Origin: Gordonia iterans
Lineage (GTDB): Bacteria > Actinomycetota > Actinomycetes > Mycobacteriales > Mycobacteriaceae
Assembly: GCF_002993285.1 (NCBI RefSeq)
Contig: NZ_CP027433.1
Span: 3,906,001 to 3,970,000 of the forward strand
Reading direction: 5' to 3'
Length of the DNA stretch: 64,000 nt
Part shown: positions 47,271 through 55,997 of the stretch, piece after piece
Position numbering within the stretch: position 1 is the first letter of the stretch
How the letters are laid out: the number at the start of each line of letters is the position of its first letter
Made by a program: the position numbers and the translations under genes
The notes under the pieces: model-generated
The model's input: only the letters and a program-made list of their open reading frames with translations
Database searches by the model: none
Told to the model about the DNA's origin: nothing

Positions 47271-47833
47271 CTCACCCGCCCCAGCCGCCGAAGCAGTTCC
47301 GGGGCCTCAAGATCGCACTCGCGGCAACCCTCGCCCTCGCGGCAGTGCTGGTGGTGGTGCTCATCGCGGCGATCGCGCTCTTCGCGACGGTGTGGGCTTT
47401 CCCGTTCGGCGACGACGATGCGTTCACGCCTGACCACATGGATGCCGAGCGCGCGGCGAAGGCCTTCGCCTCCCGCGACGTGACGATCCCGCCGGAGTTC
47501 GAGTTCGTCTCCGCGACTCGCTTCCCGGTGTTCACCGGCAAGGAGAGCTACCGCGGCACGTATCGGATCAGCGTCTCTCTTCCGAGCGCCGAAGATCTCG
47601 TCGCACAAGCGAATCCGACCTTTCCGGCCTTCGACGAACTGTCCTGCACCGACTACTCGCAGGAGAGCCTCGCGCAGATCGCCGGACTGCCGTGTCCGCC
47701 CGGCACTCCCGCCCTCGCCAGCGTGCGCGACTCGCTTCCGACTCACGTCGACCCACCGCCGGACAGCGAGACCCTGATCCTCGTCGGGCGCGACGCGCAC
47801 GTGGAACTGATCGTGGAAGCCACGGGGCACTGA
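47267..47833 (+). CDS. Small membrane-anchored protein coupled to the Pls-type synthetase
   Basis: 188 residues from ATG 47267, overlapping the synthetase stop by 4 nt. One long membrane helix (about 16-46: ALAATLALAAVLVVVLIAAI), then ~140 extracytoplasmic residues with conserved-looking FEFVSATRFPVFTGKESYRG and a Cys pair (LSCTDYS, GLPCPPG). I do not recognise the family. Strict coupling suggests a role connected with the synthetase or its product. Confidence 0.7.
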   Translation: MTHPPQPPKQFRGLKIALAATLALAAVLVVVLIAAIALFATVWAFPFGDDDAFTPDHMDAERAAKAFASRDVTIPPEFEFVSATRFPVFTGKESYRGTYRISVSLPSAEDLVAQANPTFPAFDELSCTDYSQESLAQIAGLPCPPGTPALASVRDSLPTHVDPPPDSETLILVGRDAHVELIVEATGH

Positions 47834-47852
47834 GCCGATACCGGCCGTCGGT

Positions 47853-47949
47853 GTCCCTACCGTGACGTAGCTTTCGGATCACTCACAGGTGACCAGCCAC
47901 GATGGCGCAGCGGCCGCCAGACGCGCCACAAATACGTCACGGTAGGGAC
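47853..47949. repeat. Dispersed palindromic-end element, copy B
   Basis: 97 bp. Left end GTCCCTACCGTGACGTAGCT; right end TACGTCACGGTAGGGAC, matching over 17 bp without error. The ~60-bp interior is unlike copies A and C. It begins 20 nt after a stop codon. The most symmetrical of the three copies. Confidence 0.85.
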
Positions 47950-48056
47950 ATCGCCGCACCGACCGTGCCGTCGACGCGCGAGTCGGGGCGTCCCCCGGTA
48001 GGGTGAGGGCCGCGGCGCTCGCCGCACCACACCAGCGGGATCGAGGAGAACGCAGC

Positions 48057-49412
48057 GTGCCGAACAAGGGCAAGGGCGTCACTCACACCCCCACCCTCAG
48101 CGGCACCTCCCACGAGCTCGACCCGTACCTCCCGAACAGCGGCAACCTCGGCTTCCGGGTCTCCCGCTACGATCTGACCCTCGACTACCGGGTCTCGTCG
48201 AACCGGTTGCGCGGCACGGCCACGATCACGGCGACGTCGTACCAGCAGCTGAACCGCTTCACCTTGGATCTGGGCCGGGCCATGCGCGTCGAGCGCGTGA
48301 CCGTCAACGGCAAGCCGGCGCGGCACTCGCACCGCAGCGGCAAGCTGGCGATCACGCCGGGACAACCGATCCCGCCGGGCGGGGCGATGACCGTGGTGGT
48401 GCGGTACGGGGGCAATCCGCGGCCGATCCGGAGCCTGTGGGGCACGGTCGGCTGGGAGGAACTCGACGACGGTTCCCTGTGCGCGAACCAGCCGAACGGC
48501 GCCCCGTCATGGTTCCCGTGCGACGACCACCCCGAGGCCAAGGCGCCGTTTCAGATCAGTGTCACCACCGACAGCCCCTATTACGCGCTGGCCAACGGGG
48601 TGCTGATCGCCAAGAAGCGGTCGGCGGCGACCACCACCTGGGTGTACGAGCAGGTGGAGCCGATGGCGACGTATCTCGCGTCGATTCAGATCGGCGAGTA
48701 CGAGCACCGTCGCCTGTCCACCTCCCCGGTGCCCGTTTACGCGCTGTCGCCGCGGCGGCTGAGCCGGCGGTTCGATGCGAGCTTCGCCAACCAGGTCGCG
48801 ATGGTGGAGGTCTTCACCGAGCTCTTCGGCCCCTATCCGTTCCCGCAGTACACCGCCGTGGTGGTCGACGAAGACCTGGACATCCCCCTGGAGGCGCAGA
48901 GTTTCTCGACATTCGGCGCCAACCACTGCGACGGCTCGCTGACACACGAGCGGCTGATCGCCCACGAGCTGGCCCACCAATGGTTCGGCAACTCGGTGAC
49001 GCTCGCCCGATGGCGGGACATCTGGCTGAACGAGGGCTTCGCGTGCTACGCGGAATGGCTGTGGAGTCAACGCAGCGGCGGGCGCTCGGCGGAGGAGTGG
49101 GCACGGCACTACTACGCCAAGCTCGCCGCCGAACCGGTCCGCGTGCCGCTGGCCGATCCGGGCCCGAAAGTGATGTTCGACGACTGGGTCTACAAGCGCG
49201 GCGCGATCACCCTGCACGCACTACGGCTTCGCCTGGGCGACGGCGCGTTCTTCCAACTGCTCCACCGCTGGACGGACAAGTACCGCTACCGCGCCGCGAC
49301 CACCGAGGACTTCATCGCGCTCGCCAGCACGTACACCTCGGAGTCGCTCAACGACTTCTGGCGCGACTGGCTCTTCGTCCCTGTGCTCCCGCCCTTTCCA
49401 GGGCCTCCCTGA
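48057..49412 (+). CDS. M1-family metallopeptidase
   Basis: 451 residues from GTG 48057, with GAGGAG at 48042-48047. Zinc site HELAHQWFGNSVTLARWRD then LNEGFA (third ligand Glu) is complete. The GAMEN exopeptidase motif is replaced by IPLEAQ, which keeps the glutamate, as in other actinobacterial M1 enzymes of this size. Only the N-terminal beta and catalytic domains are present, without the large C-terminal helical domain of full aminopeptidase N. No signal peptide, so cytoplasmic peptide turnover is likely. Confidence 0.92.
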   Translation: MPNKGKGVTHTPTLSGTSHELDPYLPNSGNLGFRVSRYDLTLDYRVSSNRLRGTATITATSYQQLNRFTLDLGRAMRVERVTVNGKPARHSHRSGKLAITPGQPIPPGGAMTVVVRYGGNPRPIRSLWGTVGWEELDDGSLCANQPNGAPSWFPCDDHPEAKAPFQISVTTDSPYYALANGVLIAKKRSAATTTWVYEQVEPMATYLASIQIGEYEHRRLSTSPVPVYALSPRRLSRRFDASFANQVAMVEVFTELFGPYPFPQYTAVVVDEDLDIPLEAQSFSTFGANHCDGSLTHERLIAHELAHQWFGNSVTLARWRDIWLNEGFACYAEWLWSQRSGGRSAEEWARHYYAKLAAEPVRVPLADPGPKVMFDDWVYKRGAITLHALRLRLGDGAFFQLLHRWTDKYRYRAATTEDFIALASTYTSESLNDFWRDWLFVPVLPPFPGPP

Positions 49413-49475
49413 ACTCGGCCTCGCGAGTGAAATCCCGCCGACCACGACTGCTGCACAAACAGGAGGAAGCTGACT

Positions 49476-50417
49476 ATGCCCGACACCATGGTGAATGTGG
49501 ACAACTTCGCGCGGGCGGAGACGGACGCGATGATGAGCGGGATCCTGAAGATCACCGGCTCGGTGAACACGGTCTTCCATGACCGCGAACTGGCGCCGCT
49601 CGACCGGCAACCGGTGATCCGGCAGAATCGCGACACGCTGTACTCGGTGGCGATCGTCGACATCTCGCAGGGCGCCACCTTCACGATCCCCGACGCCGGC
49701 GACCGGTACCTGTCGGTGATGCTGATCAATCAGGACCACTACATCAACCGGGTCCTGCACGGCGCGGGCACATACGAGCTCTCAGCGGAAGAGCTCGGCT
49801 CGGACTTCATCGTCCTCGCCGTGCGAACCCTGTTCAACCCGTCGGACCCAGCGGACATCGCCGAGGTGCACCGGATCCAGGACGGAATGCTCCTGGACGC
49901 ACAGGCCTCGCGCCCATTCGAGCCGAACACCTTCGACCCGGCCAGCCACAAGGCCACCCGCGACGCACTGCTGACCCTGCAGAAGGGGCTGCCCGGTTAC
50001 TCGAAGAGCTTCGGCAGCAAAGCCCAGGTGGACCCCGTCCACCATCTTCTCGGCACCGCTTCGGGGTGGGGCGGGCTGCCTGACGACGAGGCCGCGTACG
50101 TGTCCGTCTTCCCCGATGTGACGCCGGGCAGGTACCAGATGACTTTCCGCGACGTGCCGGCCGACGCCTTCTACTCGGTGAGCGTCTACAACCGCGACGG
50201 CTATTTCGAGCCGGGTCCGTCCGGTGTCACCAACGTCAACAACGTGTTCGGCGCGTTGAACGACGACGGCTCTATGACGGTCCGCTTCGGCGATTTCGAC
50301 ACCGAAGCGAACACCATCCCGACTCCGGACGGGTGGAATCTCCTGATCCGCCTCTATCGCCCACGCGTCGCCGAACTGAGGAGATGGACGGTTCCCGCAC
50401 TCGAGCCAGCGGAGTAG
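49476..50417 (+). CDS. DUF1254/DUF1214 protein, short form
   Basis: 313 residues, preceded by AGGAGG 10 nt before the ATG. DUF1254 part: VIRQNRDTLYSVAIVDISQG and RYLSVMLINQDHYINRV. DUF1214 part: ITVxFG-like MTVRFGDFDTEANTIPTPDG and WNLLIRLYRP. No signal peptide. Function of the family is not firmly known; members occur in gene sets for xenobiotics, transport and stress. A second, longer member follows, suggesting a duplicated or complementary pair. Confidence 0.85.
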   Translation: MPDTMVNVDNFARAETDAMMSGILKITGSVNTVFHDRELAPLDRQPVIRQNRDTLYSVAIVDISQGATFTIPDAGDRYLSVMLINQDHYINRVLHGAGTYELSAEELGSDFIVLAVRTLFNPSDPADIAEVHRIQDGMLLDAQASRPFEPNTFDPASHKATRDALLTLQKGLPGYSKSFGSKAQVDPVHHLLGTASGWGGLPDDEAAYVSVFPDVTPGRYQMTFRDVPADAFYSVSVYNRDGYFEPGPSGVTNVNNVFGALNDDGSMTVRFGDFDTEANTIPTPDGWNLLIRLYRPRVAELRRWTVPALEPAE

Positions 50418-50440
50418 CGTCGCTTCATCGGCTCCCACGT

Positions 50441-50461
50441 CCGCTCGCCTTCGGCGAGCGG
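50441..50461 (+). terminator. GC hairpin after the first DUF1254 gene
   Basis: CCGCTCGCC-TTC-GGCGAGCGG, a 9-bp perfect stem closed by a CTTCGG-type stable loop, 24 nt past the stop codon. No U-tract follows. The next gene has its own RBS, so partial termination or mRNA stabilisation is plausible. Confidence 0.7.
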
Positions 50462-50517
50462 TACGCTTCTCGCGGATGCCGCTCGCACCCGCCCCGACGT
50501 TCAGTTCAGGAGGCATC

Positions 50518-51858
50518 GTGACGAACCCCAATCTCACCGCCTTGTCGACCGAGGCGTACTTGTACGGATTCCCGTTGGTGTTCAACCTCGATCAGGTGCA
50601 GCGGTACGTGAACGAGGGAGTCGGGGCGAATCCCGCGGCGCCGTTCAACACTTTCAGTCACGCCCGGAAGATAGCGGGACCGGCCGACACCTTCGTGACG
50701 ATCAACAACGACACCGTGTATTCGATGGCCCAGCTCGACCTCAGTGTCGGTCCGGTCATCCTCCACGTGCCCGACTCCTCGGGCCGCTACTACGTGCTGC
50801 AGTTCGTGGATGCCTGGACGGACAATTTCGCCTACGTCGGTCATCGCGCCACCGGCACCGCGGCCGGCGACTTCCTCCTGGCCCCACCTGGCTGGGCGGG
50901 CGATGCACCGGCCGGTGCGACGGTGATCGAGTTCCCGACACTGGTGGCATCGATCGTCGGCCGCTGGGCGTGTGCCGGCGACGACGACCTCCCCGCCGTC
51001 GCCGAATTGCAGGACGCCACCACTCTCACCCCGCTGGACCCGCAGGCGACCGCCGACGGCATCCCTCAGCCGGCAGCGTCCGACTCCGAGGCGCTCGTGT
51101 TCTTCGACAAGCTGCGCCTGTGGAGTCGTGCCTTTCCGGGCGCAGAACGCGACCGGCCGCTGCAGGAGAGTCTGACGCCGCTGGGCATCAACGACGCAGC
51201 GCGCCCCGTCACAGCGGCCCCCGACGCGGTGGCGAAGGCGCTCGCCGACGGATACGCGCAGGGCGCGGCCGTCTTGCAGAAGGTACTGCATTCCGGGGGC
51301 ACCAGCCCGATCGTGAACGGCTGGAAGCTGACCTTCCACGCGTTCGACTACAACCTCGACTTCTTCCAGGTGGGCGCCCTGGACGACCCGGCCTTCAAGA
51401 TCGCGGACCCGAAGATGCGCATCGTCGAACGTGCGGCGGCGGCCGCCGGCGGGCTGTGGGGCAACCACGCCTACGAGGCCGCCTACGTGATGACGTACGT
51501 GGACGATCAGAGCGAGCAGCTCACTGGGTCGCGCACCTACACGCTGCACCTGTCCCCCACCCCTCCGGTGGGCGCGTTCTGGTCGCTGACCATGTACGAC
51601 GTCCCGGACTTCTTCATGGTCGACAACCCCATCGACCGGTACTCGATCGGGGATCGCACTCCGGGGATCGTGTTCGAAGCCGACGGTTCCCTGGTCATCA
51701 CGATCAGCCACACGGAACCGGCCGAGCCCACCGCGCGCGCGAACTGGCTGCCGGCGCCCGCGGGCGACTTCCGCCCCGTGCTGCGAATGTACGAACCCCG
51801 TCCCGCAGTGCTCGACGGCACCTACCAGATCCCTGCGATCACCCGCATAGGTCCGTGA
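50518..51858 (+). CDS. DUF1254/DUF1214 protein, long form
   Basis: 446 residues from GTG 50518, with AGGAGG at 50508-50513. DUF1254: YLYGFPLVFNLDQVQRY, TFVTINNDTVYSMAQLDLS, YYVLQFVDAWTDNFAYVG. DUF1214: WSLTMYDVPDFFMVDNPIDR and a final AGDFRPVLRMYEPRP. The arrangement is typical. No lipobox or signal is seen, unlike many Gram-negative members. The SulP transporter gene starts 37 nt later, so these may be one transcription unit. Confidence 0.88.
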   Translation: MTNPNLTALSTEAYLYGFPLVFNLDQVQRYVNEGVGANPAAPFNTFSHARKIAGPADTFVTINNDTVYSMAQLDLSVGPVILHVPDSSGRYYVLQFVDAWTDNFAYVGHRATGTAAGDFLLAPPGWAGDAPAGATVIEFPTLVASIVGRWACAGDDDLPAVAELQDATTLTPLDPQATADGIPQPAASDSEALVFFDKLRLWSRAFPGAERDRPLQESLTPLGINDAARPVTAAPDAVAKALADGYAQGAAVLQKVLHSGGTSPIVNGWKLTFHAFDYNLDFFQVGALDDPAFKIADPKMRIVERAAAAAGGLWGNHAYEAAYVMTYVDDQSEQLTGSRTYTLHLSPTPPVGAFWSLTMYDVPDFFMVDNPIDRYSIGDRTPGIVFEADGSLVITISHTEPAEPTARANWLPAPAGDFRPVLRMYEPRPAVLDGTYQIPAITRIGP

Positions 51859-51895
51859 CCCTGTTCGCCGATTCCGACACGACGGCATCGAGGCC

Positions 51896-53595
51896 GTGGT
51901 GAACGCAACGCTCGAAACACTGCGGGGACTGTACGTTCGGCCGCTTGCTGGGCTGACCCGCCAGAACCTGGTGCGGGAGCTGCTGGCAGGTGTGACCCTG
52001 CTCGCGATCGCGGTCCCGTTGAACATCGGGTACGCGCAGATCGCCGGGCTGCCGGTGACGGCAGGCCTGTACGCGCTGATCCTGCCGACGGTCGTGTACG
52101 CGTTGACGGTGTCCTCACGACAGCTGGTGGCCTCCCCGGATGCCGCCGCCGCGGCGCTGGTGGCCTCCTCGATCGGAGGACTGGCGGTCGCCGGAAGCGC
52201 CGACTACTCCTCGCTGGCGCTGGCTCAGGCGATCATCGTCGGGGTCATGTTCCTCGGGTTGTCGTTCTTCAAGCTCGGGTTCCTGGCGAACTTCCTCTCC
52301 AAACCGATCCTGGTGGGATTCGTGGGCGGTCTGGCCCTGGACATCATGGTGAGCCAGGTCGCGAAGATGCTCGGCGTGAAGATCGACTCGGGCGGCGAGT
52401 TCGTCGAGAAACTGACCGGACTCGTCACCGGGATCGGCACCACGAACGTCTGGTCCCTGCTGATCTCGGTCGCGGCGGTCGTGGTGCTGGTCGGCGGGCG
52501 GCGTCTGCTGCCTGCGCTGCCGTGGGCGCTGGTCGTGCTCGTCGTCGCGACCGTCGTGGCGGTGCTCACGAACGCGCAGTCCGCCGGAGTCGACGTGCTC
52601 GGGGAAGTACCGGCCGGTCCCCCTCGGCTGACCTGGCCCGTTCTCGACTGGTCGTTGTGGCTCGCCCTCATCCCGTCTGCGATCGCGCTCACCATGATCA
52701 CCACCGCCGAGGCCTGCTCGTGTCGCGCGCCTACGGCGAGAAGCGCGGCTACACCACCAAACCGAACCGCGACCTGTTCGCCTTCGGCGTCGGCAACATC
52801 GCCGCCGGTGCGTCGGCGAGCTTCACCATGGGCTCGTCGACCTCGCGCACCGCGGCGATGGATCAGTCGGGATCGCGCACGCAGCTGCCGTCCCTCGTGC
52901 TCGCGGCCGGCACGCTCCTGCTGCTGCTGTTCGGCACCGCCCTGCTGACCGACATCCCGTCACCGGCGATCGGGGCGATCGTGGCGGTCGCGATCATCCC
53001 GCTGCTGGGTATCCGCGATTTCGCGATGCTGTGGGGCAAGGACCGGTTCGAGTTCGCGATCGGCGCCGTCTGCTTCGTCGTCACCCTGATGGTCGGATCG
53101 ATGGCCGGCATCGTGGTCGCGTTCGTCCTCGCGCTGATCAACCTCGCCAAACGCGCGGCGAACCCGGCCATCGACGTGCTGGAAGCTTCCGGCGACCCCG
53201 GCGAGTCACTGCTGACGGACGCGCCGAGGGGCAGCGTCACCGGACCCGGCGTCGTCGTGATCCGGCTCGCGGCACCGCTGTTCTTCGCCAACGGCGACGT
53301 CTTCAGCCGGGCCGTGAAATCCGCGATCACCAGTGCGGAGCCCGGATCGGTGCGGCATCTCGTGGTCGACATGGAAGCCGTCACCGACGTCGACGTCACC
53401 GGTGCCGAATCCTTCGAAGCCCTGCAGAATTGGCTCGCAGATCAGTCCGTCACCCTCGGCTTCAGCCGGGTGCGGCCCGAGACCCTCGACCGGCTCGCCC
53501 AGCTCGGCCTCCTCGGCGACCAGACCGTCTACCCCACCAACCGGGCCGCCCTGGCCGCCCTCTCTCCACCAGAACCCACGCCAGATCCACACTAA
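51896..53595 (+). pseudogene. SulP-family anion transporter with STAS domain, frameshifted
   Basis: The first part (51896-52711) encodes the SulP membrane core (AVPLNIGYAQIAGLPVTAGL, SSRQLVASPDAAAAALVA). After GAG at 52709-52711 the frame fails: SulP proteins continue EGLLVSRAYGEKRGY, which is encoded in the +1-shifted frame and needs one more G (GAGGGCCTG instead of GAGGCCTG). The second part (from about 52712 to 53595) completes the membrane core and a STAS domain (VVVIRLAAPLFFANGDVFSR; LVVDMEAVTDVDVTGAE). Either an inactivating 1-bp deletion or a sequence error. If intact it would carry sulfate, bicarbonate or a dicarboxylate. Confidence 0.85.
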
Positions 53596-53610
53596 GAAAC
53601 GAGTTCATCC

Positions 53611-54282
53611 ATGGGTGCTGCCATCGGGGAGATTCTCCCCCTCGCACTGGGTATCGCGATCAGCCCGATCCCGATCATCGCCGCCATCCTCATGCTTCTC
53701 TCCCCGAAAGCGCGGGTCACCAGCGTCGGGTTCCTGCTCGGCTGGGTCGTCGGCATCGTCGTCGCCGTAGTCGTGTTCACGCTGCTCTCGTCGATCCTCC
53801 CGGAGGATGATCCGACCGCCTCCAAGCCCGTGCAGGGAATCGTCAAACTCGCCCTCGGCGCGCTCCTGCTGCTCCTCGCCCTCAAGCAGTGGAGAGGACG
53901 GCCCCGGGGAGATGCCGCTCCGGCCCTGCCGAAATGGATGCAGGCGATCGACAAGGTCACCTTCCCGGTCGCGCTCGGACTCGGCTTCCTGCTGTCGGCA
54001 TTGAATCCGAAGAACCTCATCATGGCCGCCGGCGCCGGCGTCGACATCGGATCAGCGTCCCTGGAAGTCGGCTCGATCGTCGTCGCGATCGTCGTGTTCA
54101 CGCTGATCGCCGCCAGCACCGTTGCGGTTCCCGTGATCGCGTACCTCGTCGCCGCGGACAAGCTCCGCGGTCCGCTCGACGCTCTGCGCGGCTGGCTCGA
54201 GCGGGAGAACGCGGTCATCATGGCGGTCCTGCTGCTCGTGATCGGCGTCTCCATGCTCGGCAAGGGCATCGGGAGTTTCTAG
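53611..54282 (+). CDS. GAP/SfLAP-family membrane protein
   Basis: 223 residues, six helices, with the pattern PLALGIAISPIPIIAAILML at the start and GFLLSALNPKNLIMAAGAG in the middle. This is the LysE-like GAP family, which includes the mycobacterial Sap proteins acting in glycolipid/sulfolipid export. The cargo here is unknown. It starts 15 nt after the SulP STAS domain and so is probably cotranscribed with it. Confidence 0.85.
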   Translation: MGAAIGEILPLALGIAISPIPIIAAILMLLSPKARVTSVGFLLGWVVGIVVAVVVFTLLSSILPEDDPTASKPVQGIVKLALGALLLLLALKQWRGRPRGDAAPALPKWMQAIDKVTFPVALGLGFLLSALNPKNLIMAAGAGVDIGSASLEVGSIVVAIVVFTLIAASTVAVPVIAYLVAADKLRGPLDALRGWLERENAVIMAVLLLVIGVSMLGKGIGSF

Positions 54283-54339
54283 TGTCACGCGCCAAAATGG
54301 TGAGCGAGACGATTCCCACCTGAGCCTTCCCACCGGTGC

Positions 54340-54370
54340 TTGCGCTGGAGTGCACTCGAAGTCATAGCGT
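54340..54370 (+). promoter_or_regulatory. MerR-type promoter with 19-bp spacer and operator
   Basis: -35 TTGCGC (54340-54345), spacer of 19 bp, -10 TAGCGT (54365-54370). In the spacer lies GAGTGCACTC, a perfect 10-bp palindrome. An over-long spacer with a dyad between the boxes is the hallmark of MerR-family control. The regulator's ATG is only 7 nt past the -10 and has no RBS, so the mRNA is probably leaderless. Confidence 0.8.
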
Positions 54371-54376
54371 GGCGGC

Positions 54377-54826
54377 ATGCCTGAAGACGACCGCCTCTCC
54401 ATCGCCGAAGTGTCCGCGCGGACCGGCCTCACCCGCGACACGCTTCGCTGGTACGAGTCCGAGGGCCTGATCCCCGCCGTGCCGCGCAACACCGCCGGCG
54501 TCCGGCAGTACGACGACGCCACCGTCCGGATGATCGATCTCCTGGTCCGGCTGCGGCGCACCGGGATGCCGGTCGCCCAGATGCGCGACTTCGTGACCAT
54601 GGTGGCGCAGGGCGCCCGCACCCACGGCCGCCGGATGCGGCTGCTGGAGGAACACCGGGAGGAGATCGAGTCCCGGATCCGGGAACTCGCCGACGACCTC
54701 GACGCCGTCGATCGGAAGGTCGAGCACTACCGGCGGCTGATCGACGCCGGACTCGACTGCGCCGAGCAGACCATCACCGATCCGGGCGAGCGCGCCGAGC
54801 AGCGTCGTACTGGCGAGAACGACTGA
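54377..54826 (+). CDS. MerR-family transcriptional regulator
   Basis: 149 residues. Winged-helix N-terminus LSIAEVSARTGLTRDTLRWY, then VPRNTAGVRQYDDATVRMID and a C-terminal coiled coil (EHREEIESRIRELADDLDAV). There are no metal-binding cysteines in the usual positions (a single Cys near 134), so an organic or redox signal is more likely. It should act on the promoter just upstream and thereby on the aldo/keto reductase gene 15 nt downstream. Confidence 0.92.
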   Translation: MPEDDRLSIAEVSARTGLTRDTLRWYESEGLIPAVPRNTAGVRQYDDATVRMIDLLVRLRRTGMPVAQMRDFVTMVAQGARTHGRRMRLLEEHREEIESRIRELADDLDAVDRKVEHYRRLIDAGLDCAEQTITDPGERAEQRRTGEND

Positions 54827-54841
54827 AAGGAAACAACTTCC

Positions 54842-55870
54842 ATGCACACGACCACGCTGGGCGACGGCCTGGACACTTCCGCAATGGGCTTCGGCGCGAT
54901 GGCCGTCACGCCGGTCTACGGCGGCACCGACGACGCGACCGCGCTTGCGGTACTGAACGCCGCGGTCGATGCGGGGATCACCTTCATCGACACCGCCGAC
55001 GTCTACGGCGCACCCGAACCGGGCACCGACGGTCCCGCGGGCACCAACGAGCGGCTCGTCGCACGACTCCTCGCCGACCGGCGCGACGACGTGGTGCTGG
55101 CCACCAAGTTCGGGATCACCGGCCGGATCGGCTCGGTGATCGAGGCCGGCGCCAAGCGCACCCGAGGCGACCGCGAGTACGTCCGGCGGTCCTGCGATGC
55201 CTCACTGCAGAGGCTCGGGACCGACGTGATCGATCTCTGGTACCTGCACCGTCGGGACCCCGACGTGCCAATCGAGGAGACGGTCGGAGCGATGTCCGAC
55301 ATGGTGGCCGCGGGCAAAGTCCGTCACCTGGGGCTGTCGGAGGTAACTGCACCGGAACTCCATGCTGCCCAATCAGTCTGGCCGATCGCCGCGGTGCAGA
55401 GCGAATGGAGCCTGTGGTCGCGTGACGTGGAGAAGCGGGTGGTGCCCGCGTGCGCCGAACTCGGTGTCGGCTTCGTCCCGTACTCACCGCTCGGCCGCGG
55501 TTTCCTCACCGGCACGCTGACCCGCGAGCAGGTTGCCGCCGATCTGCGCGGCGCGACCACACGCACCGGCGAGAACTGGGCCGCCAACCAGCAAGTGGTC
55601 GACGTCGTGACCGGAGTGGCACGACGCCTCGGCGCCACTAACGCGCAGGTGGCCCTCGCGTGGCTGTATGCGGCAGGACGTCGTGCCGGACTACCAGTGG
55701 TGCCGATCCCCGGAACCCGGTCGATCGACCGCCTCGCCGAGAACGCCGCAGCAGTCGATCTGGTGCTCGACGACGATGCCGTCGCCGAGCTCGACGGCGT
55801 CGCCGGACTCGTGGTCGGCGACCGCAACATCGTCGCCGATCCGGCCTGGATCTCGTCCGGCCGCGAATGA
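54842..55870 (+). CDS. Aldo/keto reductase
   Basis: 342 residues. The catalytic tetrad is present: D50, Y55 (TADVYG), K89 (LATKFG) and H136 (WYLHRRDPDVPIEETVG). The NADPH-binding end IPGTRSIDRLAENAAA is typical of the AKR13/YakC-like branch. Cytoplasmic reduction of an aldehyde or ketone by NADPH. Cotranscribed with the MerR gene, which suggests induction by a toxic electrophile; this is inference. Confidence 0.93.
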   Translation: MHTTTLGDGLDTSAMGFGAMAVTPVYGGTDDATALAVLNAAVDAGITFIDTADVYGAPEPGTDGPAGTNERLVARLLADRRDDVVLATKFGITGRIGSVIEAGAKRTRGDREYVRRSCDASLQRLGTDVIDLWYLHRRDPDVPIEETVGAMSDMVAAGKVRHLGLSEVTAPELHAAQSVWPIAAVQSEWSLWSRDVEKRVVPACAELGVGFVPYSPLGRGFLTGTLTREQVAADLRGATTRTGENWAANQQVVDVVTGVARRLGATNAQVALAWLYAAGRRAGLPVVPIPGTRSIDRLAENAAAVDLVLDDDAVAELDGVAGLVVGDRNIVADPAWISSGRE

Positions 55871-55997
55871 CACCGGCCCATCCGGCGAAACGCGGTAGAT
55901 GCGGTAGATGACGTCCACGATCCCCGATTCACACCGGGCGGTCTACGTGGTCCGTCCGACGGCTACCAGTCGTCAGTAGCCGTCCGTCGGCGCGGGC

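Noticed and set aside
52522..53595. A separate downstream gene for the second half of SulP
   Set aside because: The two halves join exactly at one SulP motif after a single-base change, and there is no RBS or start at the junction, so one frameshifted gene is the simpler reading.
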